Shown: in pieces, positions 1-9,471 of the stretch | Layout: each line of letters starts with the position of its first letter | Position numbering within the stretch: position 1 is the first letter of the stretch | NCBI GenBank assembly: GCA_964530825.1 | Contig: CAZHCA010000003.1 | Location: 62,001 to 126,000, forward strand | Direction of reading: 5' to 3' | Length of the DNA stretch: 64,000 bases | Source of the DNA: CAZHCA01 sp964530825 | GTDB lineage: Bacteria > Bacteroidota > Bacteroidia > Chitinophagales > Saprospiraceae | Notes under the pieces: model-generated | Told to the model about the DNA's origin: nothing | Databases searched by the model: none | What the model saw: the letters and a program-made list of their open reading frames with translations, nothing else | Made by a program: the position numbers and the translations under genes

Positions 1-594
1 CCGATCGGGAATGCCGGCGACTTCTGCCATTCCCGCCAGTATTTTGCGGTTATTTAACCGGATGATCACCTTCAATCCAAGCTGATGAAAAACCTCATCG
101 TAGATCTGTACCTGCTCAGCCTCGTACATGAGCGAATCGGAACCGACGACATCCACATCGCACTGATAAAACTCCTGGTAACGTCCTTTTTGTGGCCGGT
201 CGGCCCGCCATACCGGCTGAATTTGGTAACGCTTGAAAGGGAAAGCCAAATCATTTTGGTGCATGACCACGAAGCGAGCGAATGGAACCGTAAGGTCATA
301 GCGCAAGCCCCGGCGGGCAATAGAGGGGGCGAGTTTAGAAGAATTGCGCTGGTTTAGGGCTTCCGCATCGGCCTTGGCTAAAAAGTCACCATTGTTCAAT
401 ACTTTGAAGAGTAGTTGATCGCCTTCTTCTCCATATTTACCCGTTAGCGTAGCGAGCAGTTCCATCGTAGGCGTTTCAATGCCCCGGTAACCGTATTTGA
501 TGAACACCGTACGGATTGTATCAAAAAGATAGGCCCTCCGGGCTGCCTGCCGGGGCAAAAAGTCGCGGGTACCCTTGGGGATGCTAGGTTTCAT
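1..594 (-). CDS. hisS: Histidyl-tRNA synthetase, N-terminal 198 residues (cut by window edge)
   Basis: Class II aminoacyl-tRNA synthetase that charges tRNA-His in the cytoplasm. The visible part starts with the family signature KGTRDFLP at residues 7-14. It continues through the substrate-binding stretch LRYDLTVPFARFV at about 97-109 and the motif 2 region from RADRPQKGRYQEF to QCDVD at about 130-148. The second half (HisA motifs, motif 3, anticodon-binding domain) lies beyond base 1. The start codon at 592-594 is the only one that keeps the conserved N-terminus at normal length. It begins 23 bases after the pheS stop on the same strand, so the two synthetase genes are probably co-transcribed. 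I see no sign of damage. Confidence 0.95.
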   Translation of the reverse strand, partial: MKPSIPKGTRDFLPRQAARRAYLFDTIRTVFIKYGYRGIETPTMELLATLTGKYGEEGDQLLFKVLNNGDFLAKADAEALNQRNSSKLAPSIARRGLRYDLTVPFARFVVMHQNDLAFPFKRYQIQPVWRADRPQKGRYQEFYQCDVDVVGSDSLMYEAEQVQIYDEVFHQLGLKVIIRLNNRKILAGMAEVAGIPDR

Positions 595-617
595 ACGTTA
601 GCTTTTCTGATGGCGAT

Positions 618-1655
618 CTAAAGCACCGAACGGAATTGGCGTAGGAAGCGCACATCATTTTCGAAAACCAACCGGATATCTTTAAAGTTAAAGAGCATCA
701 TGGCCTGACGCTCGATCCCCATACCGAAAGCGTAGCCTGTATAGCGCTCGGAATCAATGCCGCAATTGTCGAGCACTGCGGGATCGACCATGCCACAGCC
801 CAGGATTTCGACCCACCCGGTGTACTTGCATACATTACAGCCTTTGGCATTACAGATGAAGCAACTCACGTCCATTTCGGCACTGGGTTCGGTAAAGGGG
901 AAGAAGGAAGGGCGCAGCCGAATATGGGTATCGGCCCCGTACATTTCGCGAGCGAAGTGGTGTAAGGTCTGCTGCATGTCAGCAAAAGAGACCCCTTCTT
1001 CTACATAGAGCCCCTCAACCTGGTGGAACTGACAGTGAGAACGGGCCGAGATGGTTTCATTGCGGTACACCCGTCCCGGCGCGATAATTCGGATTGGCGG
1101 CTGTTGGTTTTCCATCACCCGGGCCTGCACCGATGAGGTGTGGGTACGCAGCAGCATCGTCGTCGAATCTTTCAGGTAATAGGTATCCTGCATGTCCCGG
1201 GCCGGATGATCTTCGGGTGTATTCATGGCGGTGAAGTTGTGCCAATCATCTTCGATTTCCCGCTCTTCTGCCACGACAAACCCGATTCTTTCGAAGATAT
1301 TGACGATCCGGTTCAGGGTTAATGCTACCGGATGGCGAGCGCCAAGTTCCAACGGTTCTCCCGGAGCGGTAAGGTCGATCGCGGCTGCTTCTGACTTCTC
1401 GGCTGCCGCAGCAGCTTGTTGCAGTAGCTCTTGGTATTTCAATTCGGCAGCCTCCTTTAATTGATTAATCAACTGCCCGAATTCCGGTTTTTTTTCGTTG
1501 GGGATATTGCGAATCTCCCCCATTAAGGGCTTAATGATATTTTTACTTCCAAGATATCGAATGCGAAACTGCTCAACCTCCTCCGGTGTCCGTGGCTCAG
1601 CGGCTTTGATTTCCTCCATCAGGGCTTCCGCCTTGTCGAATGCTACAGCTGCCAT
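618..1655 (-). CDS. pheS: Phenylalanyl-tRNA synthetase alpha subunit
   Basis: Catalytic subunit of the alpha2-beta2 PheRS that charges tRNA-Phe. At 345 residues it has the usual length. An N-terminal helical arm (about 1-90) is followed by the class II core: motif 1 around ARHPVALTLNRIVNIFERIGF, then LLRTHTSSVQARVM, motif 2 RVYRNETISARSHCQFHQVEG near 195-215, and motif 3 AFGMGIERQAMMLF near 310. A cysteine cluster (CFICNAKGCNVC) precedes the GWVEILGCGMV stretch, as in many bacterial PheS proteins. The beta-subunit gene is not in this window. A TAnnTTTG box lies about 20 bases upstream (1676-1683), so pheS and hisS probably form their own transcript, separate from sprA. Confidence 0.96.
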   Translation of the reverse strand: MAAVAFDKAEALMEEIKAAEPRTPEEVEQFRIRYLGSKNIIKPLMGEIRNIPNEKKPEFGQLINQLKEAAELKYQELLQQAAAAAEKSEAAAIDLTAPGEPLELGARHPVALTLNRIVNIFERIGFVVAEEREIEDDWHNFTAMNTPEDHPARDMQDTYYLKDSTTMLLRTHTSSVQARVMENQQPPIRIIAPGRVYRNETISARSHCQFHQVEGLYVEEGVSFADMQQTLHHFAREMYGADTHIRLRPSFFPFTEPSAEMDVSCFICNAKGCNVCKYTGWVEILGCGMVDPAVLDNCGIDSERYTGYAFGMGIERQAMMLFNFKDIRLVFENDVRFLRQFRSVL

Positions 1656-1675
1656 GTGGTTTAATTTTGGAGGTA

Positions 1676-1683
1676 CAAAGGTA
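1676..1683 (-). promoter_or_regulatory. Bacteroidota -7 promoter box for pheS-hisS
   Basis: On the minus strand the eight bases read TACCTTTG, an exact match to the TAnnTTTG consensus of Bacteroidota housekeeping promoters. It lies about 20 bases before the pheS ATG. No clear -33 TTG is visible, so this rests on the -7 box and its position. Confidence 0.6.
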
Positions 1684-1705
1684 ATAATTTATAGGATATG
1701 GGATG

Positions 1706-1743
1706 GGGCTGCGTAGGTATGTAGGTGTATATCCCTACAGCCC
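1706..1743 (-). terminator. Imperfect hairpin at the end of sprA
   Basis: GGGCTG plus TAGG pairs with CCTA plus CAGCCC across a 2-base bulge, around a loop of about 16 bases. It sits between the sprA stop codon and the pheS promoter. No T-run follows on the minus strand, so it is a weak candidate terminator. The region is rich in GTAGGT-type words; a similar stretch occurs near 24620-24676. Confidence 0.35.
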
Positions 1744-4700
1744 TACAAAGAGAATCGCACAACAACCCCGCCCGAGGTATCTGTACGTGGGAAGCCGGCT
1801 GAAGTCCGGGGCACGTTGCGGCGGTAGTCGACGAACAGGCGCAGGGATAGCCGCTGGTTGAGGCGGTATTCCGCTGCGGGCGAAATCGTCAGCGCCCGGT
1901 TACCACGCGTCGGCTCGATGACATCTTGGTCAAGCAGGTGGTTAAAGGTGACATCGTCGCGCAGCGAGAAATTGAAGCTGATGTCGAGGTCGCGCCCCTG
2001 CAGCTGGCGCACCCGGCCGGAAGGCGCACTGCGCCTGGGCGCATCGCCATCCTTTCTGGCACCGCCCTGATCGCCGGTCAGAAAGCCGATATTCACATCG
2101 CGCAATAACCAGCCGAAGCCGATCACGAACTCGGTAGTACGAGTCTCGGCTAATTGGTTACTCACAAAACTCATGGCTAGCCGCCGCGATTTGGCGTAAT
2201 TTGCATTGAAGGACATACCGTTGTTGAGGGTAGCATCTATCCCAACCAGGGGGGCGAAGCTTTCCTGAATGGCTACTTCGGGAATTTCCAGCCGCGGATA
2301 GAAGTTCTGGTTCAGCTCGTTGACGGGACCGCCCGGCCGGTCGTTCGTTCGCAGAAAATCGAGGCCGGTATTGAACCGGTTCACCGTTAGGTTTGACCGG
2401 TAGCCATGGGTGAGGCTAAAGTTCTGAAATAGGTCGGCAAAAAGGGGAATGCGCGATAACCCGTTGTAGGTAAGTTGCCAATTGATATTGGGCAGCTCGT
2501 TAAATATATCCAACCCAACAGCATTGGGATCCTCCCCGGTATAGGCGGCAATGAAGGCCGGGGTAAGCACTTCCTGTTGGGTCCGGCCATAACCAAAAGT
2601 ATACCCCTGCTGGGCCAGGATAGTGTCGGCGTGTTCTCCCTCGCCCAGGCGTTGCGATATGATCACCCGGTTGGCCTCAAACTGATCGAAGAGGGTTTTA
2701 ATCTCCTCGTTGCTGTCGTTAAAGAGATTGTTGAGTGCCAGGTAAGAAAGGTCCAGCGAACCTACATCTTTCGGAATGGCATGGACGAAGTCGTTGACAT
2801 CATTAAACAGGGTATCTTTGAAGAATTGGGTATGGTTTTCCGTAAAGGTGCGGTTGGCCTGTAAGTCGATCCGGAAATCCCTAAAGGGTTCCAGTGTGAT
2901 TCGCACGTCGTAATTTTGGGTGTAATTCTGGACGACCTCCTGGTTTAGGAACACATTGTTCGTGATCCAGCCTCTCTCCACCGCCTGGGCTAACCAGTCG
3001 CGATCGGTAAAGTATTCATCCTGGTTCAACTCCCGGATCAGGGGCTGACCGCCGGCTACAAAATCCCAGCCCGGAGCCTCGAACCCCGGCGAAAGCCCTA
3101 GAATATTGGATTGGGGCGTAAAACCCGGGACGACCGTACGGAATTCTTCATTGTAATTAAAGCGGGCCGATCGCAAAAGTAGCAGCGGACGAATCAGGAT
3201 GCGCTCCACCACAGAAGGACCACTGCGTTTGTTATCCTCCTGCCCTTCCTGATCGGCATTCTGGTCGGCACCCTGCCGCTTACGGGTGGGATCCTGTTGG
3301 CGTTGTAGCCCGCGCGGCGACCGTCCTCCGCCCCTATTACCAGTACGACTGCCCCGGTTGATGGAAGCCAGGTATTTACTCTTGTTGTAGAGTTGTTCAA
3401 AATTGAAGTCGGCGCTGAACTGTCGGTTTTGGCCATTCTGGATTACATTACCTAACGAATCGGCGTTGAGGGCGGCTGCTGTCCACCCGTATTCGGCCTG
3501 ATACTGAGCGCGCATCTGAATCCAATCCAGACCTGGCAGGTAGCGAATGGGCAAGGTATAACTGACGTTGAAGGAGTGCCGGTAGTTCTTCGGGCGTCCG
3601 AATCGCTTAAGGTTTTGCCAGATGCTGTCACGCCGGGCTTTTTCCACATCCTCTACCGTAGGATCCTCGATAAGGGCCAATTCATCAGGCTCGTCGACCA
3701 CAGCCAGGTTGGTGGCCGTAAAGTTGAATTTAAGCGACTTCGTGAGGTCCCACTGAAGATTGTAGTTCCTATCCCAAGTAAAGCTTTTATTGTAAAAGGT
3801 GCTGAACCGGTCGGCAAGGCCTGTGAAACGATATTTGGTCGAGGCAAAACGCCGGCTCAAGATGGTACTGAACGAAAAGTTGTTCGGAATGGGGTTGAAA
3901 TTAATCTCTTTGATGATACGCAGAGGCTTGGCCTTAATTCCTTCGAATGGTTCGACATAATTTACCGGCACGCTATAGTTGTAGTCAAATCCACCTCGTT
4001 TTTCTTCCCGCCGGTCGCGCTCAATGATTGGGTCGCTCCGGTTGGTCGTGGTCTGGGAATAGTTAAAGCCGAAGTTTTCGATATCCCAGGGTTTGGGTTT
4101 CTTAGTATTATTGGTGCGCTGTTTGCGTACATTCGTGAAATTAAAGGTAGAGATCGTGGTGATATCCTGCGCCTGCTCCCGCAGGGAATCGCGCACCTCG
4201 GGAGTCTCCGTATTGTCCAGCTTTTTCTCGAGGGTGACATCTAAATCGTAAGGGTCAAACTCGGGGGTCCGGGTCGTATTCGAATGCTGAGCGTAGAAGG
4301 GGATACTCAACCCCCACTGTTGCGGGAAAAAGCGACCCAATTCCAGATTGGTAGCCACGTCGTAGCCCAATACCTGCTCCCGGCTCCGCTCTTGGACCTT
4401 TTGATCGATAGCGCCGAAGCCAATGGAGCTGAAATTACCGGATAGGGTGAGGTTGCCCAAGTCGGCCATCTGCAGGTCGACACGGGCGATGGCCGCCGCA
4501 CCACCCCGCTCATCTAGTCCGGTAAGCTGCATCTCATTGATCCATACCTCCGAACCTTGAGGAAGCAAATTGCCTCCCTCGGGGTTGCGCACACCGACCA
4601 TGATTACTTTTGCTAGCCCCAGGTTGGGGTTTCCCCGGACTTTGATGTTAGCCGGCAGCGGACTGAGGGCGCTCTCGATTTGCTTGACGTATTCTTCCTC

Positions 4701-7700
4701 CAGGGAAAAGCCGACCCGGTTGCGTTCCAGTTTGGTATCGATCAAATCCTCCAGTAGGATATTAAACTCATTTTCTATACGCCATACTTCTTGCTTGTAC
4801 TCGGAAAGGTTGTTGACGTTGTCACCCACCGGCAGATTGTCGACATCCGACATGAATAGCGGAATTTCGTACTCGTAGTAGTTGTTGCGGAAGTCACTAC
4901 CGACCCGGATAAAGATAGTCTGTGCACCGGGCTCAATCTCGAAACCCTCGAGTTCTTCGGCGTGTACAAACATGCGCAGGCGTTTGTAGACACGCATATC
5001 CAGGTTGACATTTTTGAATACGGCCTGCTCTTCACCATCGCAAAGTCCGTTGGTGATGATGGAGAGGGACTGTTCGTTTTGCAGCCCGGAAAAAACGGAG
5101 TTAACCTGTTGCTCCCGCACGATACCCTCGGGCAGTACGTAGTTGAATGGTTGGCGATCGCTGTTTTCTTCAATGTTTACCACATCTACGTCGAAAGACT
5201 CGTCTAGCTCGCTACAGTCACTCTCGGGGGATAGGTCCTGCGAGTAGCGCCGCCACTGGTTGCGCACCAGCTCCAGCCTTGCAAAACGTAGCGTGACTTG
5301 ATCTTCGAATCCGGTCAGGTACATGCGCATAAAGCGAATGGAGCGGAAGTCGCGAATCCCCCCTACCACCGTCCGGTTGGGGTTGTTGGATGTAAGGGGC
5401 ACCCGGAAGCGATACCAGATACGTTCGCCGTTATTGCTTACGACGCGGTCCGTGATAAAGGGAGTGACGTTCTGGTCGATCTCACGCGGATTTGCCGGAT
5501 TGGCACGGATAGGTATGCGGTATTGGAAATAGGATTCTGTCTCGTTAAGCGTGTTATCCCGGTCCAGGTCTTCGGCATCGGGAATATTGGTAGCCGCCTG
5601 GTTGAAGGCGCCGGTACTCACACCGGAATTACCGTGTGGATTGTTGAAGGCTGAGTAGCGACGCAGGATCCCATCGTTGTCGGTATAAAAATTATTGTCG
5701 TTGTAGTAGCGGAAGTCATCGTCGGCGGGATCTTCAAAGATACGAGCTGCCGCCTGGTCATTTGCCATGCTGATCTGGTCGATATAATCCCGGTATACGT
5801 TTTGCTCCGCTTCATTGGTCAGGCCATCGAGTCCGACGTCCTGGACCTCCCGCGTTTCAGGATCTACATCGAATGCGTTCGTAATCTGCTGGGCGATCGG
5901 GATGACCGACCAGTTGGTGGTATCGACCTGGCGATCGGGGTTGAAAGGACTCGGAAGGCCGTTTTCAAAGAACTTCCGGGAGTCGCGCAAGATATCTTCG
6001 GAAATATTCCCCAGGTTGATGTAGAAATCGCCCTGTTTTTCCTCCCAGTTTTCTACAGGCTGCGAGGGGTTTTCTGGGTCCAGGAAGGGCGACAGCACCC
6101 AAAACTCCAGGAATTCGATATTGGCCGCCTGGAAATCGTTCGTATTAAGCGCACGCATGACACCGCCCCACCGCGTTTGCGGATCGCGCAGGATAAGCGA
6201 GTCGCCCAGAAAGCTCACCCCGCTCGTGAACCCCGGAAAGCCGCCGGGGACATCGAAATTATAGGGGCCACGCCGCCCCGGATAATAGGTCAAGTCCAAC
6301 GTTTGGATGTTGGGTAGCTGGTCGGGCGGAATATTGGCGTTGGGGAATACCTCGGTTTGAGGAACGATGCTCGTGTAGGGGTCCTGGTTGTCATTGCCCC
6401 TCCTGGCCGAATCATCGATCCGATACCAGTTCAGCTTCGCCCGGTTGGCACCGTAGCGCCGGTCGTTGACCAGGGCCGACTCCGGAAATAGAGGGTTATT
6501 GTTGTTCTGATCGTTTTGCGGAACGGAAGCAAGCACCCAGTTAATCGTTGGCTGCCGGATGTCGAAGCTACTGGCTGTCCCCTCGAAATCGTCGATGTAT
6601 ACGATGCCGCCGTCGTCGCGCCGGCTCTGGTTGATGGCCCTGGAGTGACCGGGTTGTATGACCGCTCCTTCTGCGCTTACCGAGATACTAGAGGGCGCCT
6701 TAGTCGATATGCCCGGTATGTTGTCAACGGCCCGTGTAAGCCAGGGAGCCGGACGCGTAAAGTTAAGATCAAGCCCGTAGATGTTATTGTTGATCGGATC
6801 GTCACCGATGTTAACTTTTTGAGTAAAGGGCCGCTCAAAGAGTTTCATGAAAGTACCTCCGATAATAAAATTTTCGTCCAGCTCATAATCGGCCCGCAAA
6901 CCAAGCATCGTTTTGCGCTGAAACCCAAAGATGGCGTTATCCTCGAAAGAAACGTTCACCGGTACGCCTGAATTGAGGATGGCATCGTTAAGGATCCGGA
7001 CCCGACCGATATTGTAATCAATCTCATAGTCGATCCCTTCGCGCAGCACCTGCCCGCCGGCGGTCACGCGTACCGACCCCGGGGGAATGTTGAAGGATCC
7101 CAGCGAGATCTCGGAGGAAACGCTCGATTTGTAGGATCCGCGAATCACGAATCGATTTTTCTCAGGAAATTCCTGCGCCAAGAAGAGGGTAGAGTCATAA
7201 AGCTGCTGGTACACGTACTGATCGATAAATTCCTGCCCTTCAAGCTGGTTGGCCAGGGAGGAGCCGAAGGGTTCCAGCACCGGGAACATCACCCGTCCGT
7301 TGTTAGTGTTAATGGTTAATCCGGGCACAAAGTCGAATACCCCGTCGGGCTGCGGGTCGCCCTGCACATTCAGGTTATCGAGGTTGAACACCCGCAGCAG
7401 AGGTTCACCAGCCAGGTTGCTTGTAGGCAGGAAACGTTTAAAGCCTTCGCCTGGATCCTCGTAGTAGATATCCAGGTCGAAGTCTTCGCGGCTGGCCTGG
7501 AAGGCGCCGATGGCGTAGATGTTTTTCATCATCAGGTCCCAGGTCGGCACGTCGGTGCGCTGGGTTGTACTTTTCAGCATTTTTACGAAAAGTACGTTCA
7601 GGGAAGAGTCGGGGCGCGTCTGCTCCGAATTGTTGGAAAGCTCCCCGACCTTGTAGTTTTTGCCGTTATAAGAATACTGGAAGGCTACCCCGACCACTTG

Positions 7701-9110
7701 GTTGGGCTGCACGTTGATATTGAGCGAGATGTATCCGAGGTCCGGGTTAAAGTTATATTCCGTAGGCCTCAACTTGCGGGCGCTCACTTTTTCGAAATCG
7801 GTGGTCTGTTGCAGGTTGAACTCGGAAGACTGTAGGATGGACACCGCCTGGTCAATTTGCCGTATATTGGGATTGGCAATCAGGCGTTGGTATAAGTCGT
7901 TGGCCTCGTTATCGGGCAGGCCCCGGCTCCCGAAAATATCGGGGAAGGCTGGATTCATGGGCGCATTCACCGCATCGGGACTCACCAGGTCAGAGGTTTC
8001 CCCCAAGTCGGCAAACGCCACGATATCCCGCACCTCGTCGACCTCATTCCGGTTATTGGTAATCCAAACTTCGATATTTTCTATGTGGAAGAGGGACTGA
8101 ATCTGGGGCAGATTCCGCAGAGACTCTTCAAAGGTATTGCGGTTATAGTGGGTCAGGAAGAAGTGGCGGTTTTCGTCGTATTCGTCGGCACGCACTTCAA
8201 ACTCCTGCAACTGGCTTCCGCCTTGGATCTGAATATTTTCCCGCTCGGAGTTTTGCTGCGAAATGATGGTCGTCAGGCGCAGGTGACCGAACTGCAGAGC
8301 GGTCTTCACACCGAACAAAGACTGGGCACCCTGGATGAGGGTACCCCGTAGTGGAAGACTCACGTTACCGGCTTCGATAGTCTTCAGGATTTCGTCCTCG
8401 CTGAACAGGTCGCTGTTGTAGTCCAGCTTGATCTGGTTGTCGAAATCGAAAGTGGCGTTGGTATTGTAATTGGTAGAAAGGGTTAGCTTTTCGCCGATTT
8501 TACCGGTTACGTTCATTTGGATATTCATATCAAAATCGAACCCGCCCTGCGTTCGTTGCCGCTCCGTGAGGATGGGGTTGTCTAGCCGCTGGAAGTCGAC
8601 GCCTAAGGTGAGGTCGACACCACCCTGCGGGTCAATTTCTATGGAATTCCCCCCAAATATCCGGTCGATGAGGTTTTTTTGCACATCAAACTGCGCAATC
8701 GGGTCTAGGTTGGCCGATTCGCCGTCTCCGGTAGATATACCAGCTAGCTGTTTGAAGTAGTCGTCTTGCTCTTGCTGGCGGCGGTAATCGAGGTATTCCT
8801 CGGTGGTAAGCTCCGTGGGCGTGCGGAAGAAGAAATCGCCTATGCGCTCCTGTACGATGTAATTCCCGGTTTCGGGATCGTACTCGACCTCTTGCTCAAT
8901 TACAGAAGGGTCATCCAGGTCGAAAGGATTCCGGTTGGGGTCGGTAATGAAGTCACCCGTACGATCTTCAAAGGGTACGGTATCGCGCACCGCACGCACC
9001 GCCAAGGCGTCGTAGGGATCATCGAGGTGGAAGCCATTGCCGGCGTCGGCCCGGTTGCCGAGCGCCAAGAAGGTACATCCGATTACAATTAGTAGTAGTT
9101 GTTGTTTCAT
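1743..9110 (-). CDS. sprA: SprA/Sov, type IX secretion outer-membrane translocon
   Basis: Very large outer-membrane beta-barrel that forms the protein-conducting channel of the type IX secretion system and is needed for gliding and surface-protein export in Bacteroidota. I place the start at 9108-9110, giving 2455 residues beginning MKQQLLLIVIGC, a typical signal peptide ending near RADA. The open frame extends 27 codons upstream, but those residues do not look like a signal sequence. Length matches the family (about 2400 residues). The protein shows the tandem SprA-type beta segments, for example VTGKIGEKLTLSTNYN and the repeated IQGAQSLFGVKTALQFGHL region near the N-terminus, and ends in a strand with terminal F-S-L typical of barrel proteins. 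It lies downstream of ruvA on the same strand, a neighbour pair I recall from Flavobacterium. PorV-like and GldH genes occur further along. Confidence 0.95.
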   Translation of the reverse strand: MKQQLLLIVIGCTFLALGNRADAGNGFHLDDPYDALAVRAVRDTVPFEDRTGDFITDPNRNPFDLDDPSVIEQEVEYDPETGNYIVQERIGDFFFRTPTELTTEEYLDYRRQQEQDDYFKQLAGISTGDGESANLDPIAQFDVQKNLIDRIFGGNSIEIDPQGGVDLTLGVDFQRLDNPILTERQRTQGGFDFDMNIQMNVTGKIGEKLTLSTNYNTNATFDFDNQIKLDYNSDLFSEDEILKTIEAGNVSLPLRGTLIQGAQSLFGVKTALQFGHLRLTTIISQQNSERENIQIQGGSQLQEFEVRADEYDENRHFFLTHYNRNTFEESLRNLPQIQSLFHIENIEVWITNNRNEVDEVRDIVAFADLGETSDLVSPDAVNAPMNPAFPDIFGSRGLPDNEANDLYQRLIANPNIRQIDQAVSILQSSEFNLQQTTDFEKVSARKLRPTEYNFNPDLGYISLNINVQPNQVVGVAFQYSYNGKNYKVGELSNNSEQTRPDSSLNVLFVKMLKSTTQRTDVPTWDLMMKNIYAIGAFQASREDFDLDIYYEDPGEGFKRFLPTSNLAGEPLLRVFNLDNLNVQGDPQPDGVFDFVPGLTINTNNGRVMFPVLEPFGSSLANQLEGQEFIDQYVYQQLYDSTLFLAQEFPEKNRFVIRGSYKSSVSSEISLGSFNIPPGSVRVTAGGQVLREGIDYEIDYNIGRVRILNDAILNSGVPVNVSFEDNAIFGFQRKTMLGLRADYELDENFIIGGTFMKLFERPFTQKVNIGDDPINNNIYGLDLNFTRPAPWLTRAVDNIPGISTKAPSSISVSAEGAVIQPGHSRAINQSRRDDGGIVYIDDFEGTASSFDIRQPTINWVLASVPQNDQNNNNPLFPESALVNDRRYGANRAKLNWYRIDDSARRGNDNQDPYTSIVPQTEVFPNANIPPDQLPNIQTLDLTYYPGRRGPYNFDVPGGFPGFTSGVSFLGDSLILRDPQTRWGGVMRALNTNDFQAANIEFLEFWVLSPFLDPENPSQPVENWEEKQGDFYINLGNISEDILRDSRKFFENGLPSPFNPDRQVDTTNWSVIPIAQQITNAFDVDPETREVQDVGLDGLTNEAEQNVYRDYIDQISMANDQAAARIFEDPADDDFRYYNDNNFYTDNDGILRRYSAFNNPHGNSGVSTGAFNQAATNIPDAEDLDRDNTLNETESYFQYRIPIRANPANPREIDQNVTPFITDRVVSNNGERIWYRFRVPLTSNNPNRTVVGGIRDFRSIRFMRMYLTGFEDQVTLRFARLELVRNQWRRYSQDLSPESDCSELDESFDVDVVNIEENSDRQPFNYVLPEGIVREQQVNSVFSGLQNEQSLSIITNGLCDGEEQAVFKNVNLDMRVYKRLRMFVHAEELEGFEIEPGAQTIFIRVGSDFRNNYYEYEIPLFMSDVDNLPVGDNVNNLSEYKQEVWRIENEFNILLEDLIDTKLERNRVGFSLEEEYVKQIESALSPLPANIKVRGNPNLGLAKVIMVGVRNPEGGNLLPQGSEVWINEMQLTGLDERGGAAAIARVDLQMADLGNLTLSGNFSSIGFGAIDQKVQERSREQVLGYDVATNLELGRFFPQQWGLSIPFYAQHSNTTRTPEFDPYDLDVTLEKKLDNTETPEVRDSLREQAQDITTISTFNFTNVRKQRTNNTKKPKPWDIENFGFNYSQTTTNRSDPIIERDRREEKRGGFDYNYSVPVNYVEPFEGIKAKPLRIIKEINFNPIPNNFSFSTILSRRFASTKYRFTGLADRFSTFYNKSFTWDRNYNLQWDLTKSLKFNFTATNLAVVDEPDELALIEDPTVEDVEKARRDSIWQNLKRFGRPKNYRHSFNVSYTLPIRYLPGLDWIQMRAQYQAEYGWTAAALNADSLGNVIQNGQNRQFSADFNFEQLYNKSKYLASINRGSRTGNRGGGRSPRGLQRQQDPTRKRQGADQNADQEGQEDNKRSGPSVVERILIRPLLLLRSARFNYNEEFRTVVPGFTPQSNILGLSPGFEAPGWDFVAGGQPLIRELNQDEYFTDRDWLAQAVERGWITNNVFLNQEVVQNYTQNYDVRITLEPFRDFRIDLQANRTFTENHTQFFKDTLFNDVNDFVHAIPKDVGSLDLSYLALNNLFNDSNEEIKTLFDQFEANRVIISQRLGEGEHADTILAQQGYTFGYGRTQQEVLTPAFIAAYTGEDPNAVGLDIFNELPNINWQLTYNGLSRIPLFADLFQNFSLTHGYRSNLTVNRFNTGLDFLRTNDRPGGPVNELNQNFYPRLEIPEVAIQESFAPLVGIDATLNNGMSFNANYAKSRRLAMSFVSNQLAETRTTEFVIGFGWLLRDVNIGFLTGDQGGARKDGDAPRRSAPSGRVRQLQGRDLDISFNFSLRDDVTFNHLLDQDVIEPTRGNRALTISPAAEYRLNQRLSLRLFVDYRRNVPRTSAGFPRTDTSGGVVVRFSL

Positions 9111-9386
9111 AAGCTGCCCAAGCATTCTTCTTGAACCTATCCTAGAAAAAGACAAAACAAAGACCGGGCCAAGTATGATCCGAAAGGGCATGCCCGTTAC
9201 TGTTCCATCCCGATACGTTCGATTTTTTGGCGCGCTAAATATCTTCAGCTCAAACGACGCCCTGAGAATTTTATTCGTCTATTCTGTGGTTAAAAAAGCA
9301 CTCTCGTCAACTGCCATACAAAGGCACTTATCCTTGAGCTTATGACCTGTCTTGGAATTGTTGATGCTTAACCAGTTTCTGGGATC

Positions 9387-9400
9387 GAGTACCGGTACTC
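9387..9400. repeat. Perfect 14-bp palindrome
   Basis: GAGTACCGGTACTC reads the same on both strands. It lies about 70 bases past the ruvA stop codon and about 280 bases before the sprA start. It could be an operator for a dimeric regulator of sprA, or chance; nothing in the sequence decides between them. Confidence 0.5.
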
Positions 9401-9415
9401 TGAAGCTGGCGGTAC

Positions 9416-9442
9416 CACAGGGGCTGAAATACTACCCCTGTG
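9416..9442 (-). terminator. Hairpin downstream of ruvA
   Basis: CACAGGGG pairs perfectly with CCCCTGTG around an 11-base loop, 30 bases past the ruvA stop. No T-run follows on the minus strand, so it may only be a stability or Rho-dependent signal. Confidence 0.4.
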
Positions 9443-9471
9443 ACGGAGTATGTAGTAACCTCGGCTTGTAA

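Larger units (their letters stand above)
9111..9471. other. Intergenic region between ruvA and sprA
   Basis: About 360 bases without a convincing gene. The first 81 bases are open in frame with sprA but are probably its leader. No exact TAnnTTTG box faces sprA. The closest is a TGCCTTTG word on the minus strand near 9318-9326. Two inverted repeats close to the ruvA stop are listed separately. Confidence 0.6.

Noticed and set aside
2475..2864. Plus-strand frames opposite sprA (this and many others through 9092)
   Set aside because: They are antisense to a gene with clear family-wide similarity, have no signal or domain, and no promoter box fits them.
5298..5654. 118-codon plus-strand frame
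   Set aside because: It is inside sprA on the opposite strand, with no homology signal.
9111..9191. N-terminal extension of sprA
   Set aside because: The 27 residues do not form a signal peptide, while the internal Met at 9110 starts a good one.
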